From NCBI GenBank assembly GCA_937888615.1, contig CALABZ010000176.1:1-7371 (forward strand): 7,371 bases of DNA, written 5' to 3'. Below are positions 6,439 to 7,371 of the stretch, one piece after another (the stretch's first letter is position 1; each line of letters starts with the position of its first letter). This DNA is from an uncultured Lentisphaeria bacterium. Its GTDB lineage: Bacteria > Verrucomicrobiota > Lentisphaeria > Victivallales > Victivallaceae. The position numbers and the translations under genes are program-made. The notes beneath the pieces were generated by a model. It searched no databases, was not told where the DNA came from, and saw only the letters and a list, made by a program, of their open reading frames with translations.

Positions 6439-7327
6439 GATATGGCTTTTGCCGGTTCTGGCATTGTTGTTGCAGGCCGGGAATGGATGTCGGCGGAATG
6501 AGGTTCCGCCATCGGTTGATGGGGCTGCGGCCATTGATCTGGCGGCGCGGCTGGTGGCTTTCGGAAAGCGTTGTTCCGGTACGGAAGCGTATCGGCGTCA
6601 GGCTGATTTTATTGCTGCGGAAGCCAAAGCGGCTGGGGCAGAGGTTGTTTTTCAGGATTTCATACAGCAGACGGTGAAAGGCGAAATTCTTTTCCGGAAT
6701 ATTATTGCTGAAGTGAAGGGACGCAGCCGGCAGTTTGTCATTGTCAGCGCCCATTGTGATGTGAAGGATTTGGGTGATTCGAATTTTGAAGGGGCGAATG
6801 ACGGCGCCTCCGGGACAGCGTTGCTGTTGGAAATGATGCAGGCAATAAAAAGGACGGGGGAAAAGCCGCCGGTGACCGTCCGCTTTGTATTTTTCGACGG
6901 CGAAGAATGCATGGTTGCGTATTCGGAGCGCGATGGCTTGTTCGGCAGCAGTTATTATGCGGACAGGATGAGTGCCGAAGAACAGCGGCAGTGTCTCGGG
7001 GTGATCAATGTCGATATGATTGGAGACCGCGATTTGCATGTGACGATCCCGCAGAACAGTGACGACAGGCTGTCGGAGTTGGCGTTGGAAGGAGCGGAAG
7101 AATCCGGACTTGACACGTATTTTTCACGATCTCCGCAGGTGATTCTGGATGATCATGTGCAGTTTTTGAAGAAGGGGATTCCGGCGGTGAATCTGATAGA
7201 TTTCAATTACGGCGAGGCCAATTCGTATTGGCATACGGACGCGGATGCGATGGATAAAATATCCGGAAAAAGTCTGGAAATTGTTGGAGAAGTAGTATTT
7301 TTTATGATTTGGAACGTAAAAAAGTAG
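6425..7327 (+). CDS. Exported M28-family zinc enzyme, glutaminyl-peptide cyclotransferase-like
   Basis: This protein has the M28 zinc aminopeptidase fold, shared by animal-type glutaminyl cyclases (QC), which turn N-terminal Gln into pyroglutamate. Numbered from the GTG at 6425 (300 residues): a hydrophobic export signal at 6-18 followed by C22, which could be a lipoprotein cysteine although the preceding GNG is a poor lipobox; H110-x-D112; D126 in 'GANDGASGTALLLEM'; E160-E161 in 'FFDGEE'; D197 in 'NVDMIGD'; DDH at 242-244; and WH at 269-270. The 'DGEE...DGLFGSSYYA' block, the 'DDHVQFLKKGIP' block and the WHT motif resemble human QC more than typical aminopeptidases, as I remember those sequences. 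D126, E161 and H270 correspond to the QC zinc ligands. The start is uncertain: ATG 6371 is in frame and gives 318 residues, but adds 18 residues before the signal and a 68-nt overlap. Neither start has a clear Shine-Dalgarno site, so translation may be coupled to secretin 2. Aminopeptidase activity remains the main alternative. Confidence 0.82.
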   Translation: MLNSKIWLLPVLALLLQAGNGCRRNEVPPSVDGAAAIDLAARLVAFGKRCSGTEAYRRQADFIAAEAKAAGAEVVFQDFIQQTVKGEILFRNIIAEVKGRSRQFVIVSAHCDVKDLGDSNFEGANDGASGTALLLEMMQAIKRTGEKPPVTVRFVFFDGEECMVAYSERDGLFGSSYYADRMSAEEQRQCLGVINVDMIGDRDLHVTIPQNSDDRLSELALEGAEESGLDTYFSRSPQVILDDHVQFLKKGIPAVNLIDFNYGEANSYWHTDADAMDKISGKSLEIVGEVVFFMIWNVKK

Positions 7328-7337
7328 GTTTTTTTCG

Positions 7338-7353
7338 ATTTCCGACTGGAAAT
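7338..7353 (+). repeat. Short inverted repeat after the last gene, weak terminator candidate
   Basis: ATTTCC and GGAAAT can pair around a 4-nt GACT loop, 10 nt past the stop codon. A 7-T run lies before the hairpin (7329-7335), not after it, and an A-rich stretch follows. This is not a standard intrinsic terminator on either strand, and the window ends 18 nt later. It may still mark the operon end. Confidence 0.3.
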
Positions 7354-7371
7354 TCCAGAAAAACAAGCAAG

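Noticed and set aside
6362..7039. Minus-strand open frame opposite the M28 gene
   Set aside because: The plus-strand frame has the full set of M28 metal and catalytic motifs, while the antisense product resembles nothing.
7318..7335. A6 and T7 runs flanking the last stop codon as an intrinsic terminator
   Set aside because: The possible stem is only A:T pairs around GTAGG, with no G+C-rich part, so it would be too weak to call.

Overview
The window reads as the distal end of one plus-strand operon from a bacterium of the PVC superphylum, most likely Lentisphaerota or a related Verrucomicrobiota lineage. I infer this from protein architecture and gene order. Both large genes encode secretins of the type found in Akkermansia as Amuc_1098: an N-terminal helical repeat region, a W-x-W motif, N0 and N1 domains, and a C-terminal secretin barrel. 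The gene before them matches the position and general design of the Amuc_1099 pilus-associated protein. No database search was possible, so the taxonomic call is provisional.

Layout, all on the plus strand. (1) Bases 3-284 hold the 3' end of a gene whose start lies outside the window; by synteny it could be the Amuc_1100/PilO-like component. (2) Bases 299-1477, TTG start, encode a single-span membrane protein with a CxxC...CxxC pair, a run of 13 prolines, Asp-rich thrombospondin type 3-like calcium loops and a beta-rich C-terminal half. (3) Bases 1518-4022 encode secretin 1, with a long Gly/Ala linker. (4) Bases 4042-6438 encode secretin 2, a diverged paralogue. (5) Bases 6425-7327 encode an exported M28-family metalloenzyme that resembles glutaminyl cyclase (QC), overlapping the end of secretin 2. 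Gaps are 14, 40 and 19 nt and then an overlap, so co-transcription is likely. No promoter is visible inside the window, and only a weak inverted repeat follows the last gene.

How the parts may work together: the order partial gene, membrane linker, secretin follows the pilO-pilP-pilQ logic of type IV pili and type II secretion. The first two proteins would form the inner-membrane and periplasmic linker and the secretins the outer-membrane gate. The unusual points are the two different secretins side by side, the shared C-terminal RGLPxF motif, and a QC-like enzyme beside two proteins whose predicted mature N-termini are both glutamine, the substrate residue of glutaminyl cyclases.

There is no gene-free stretch above 300 bases. 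I see no tRNA, rRNA, CRISPR array, insertion sequence or attachment site.
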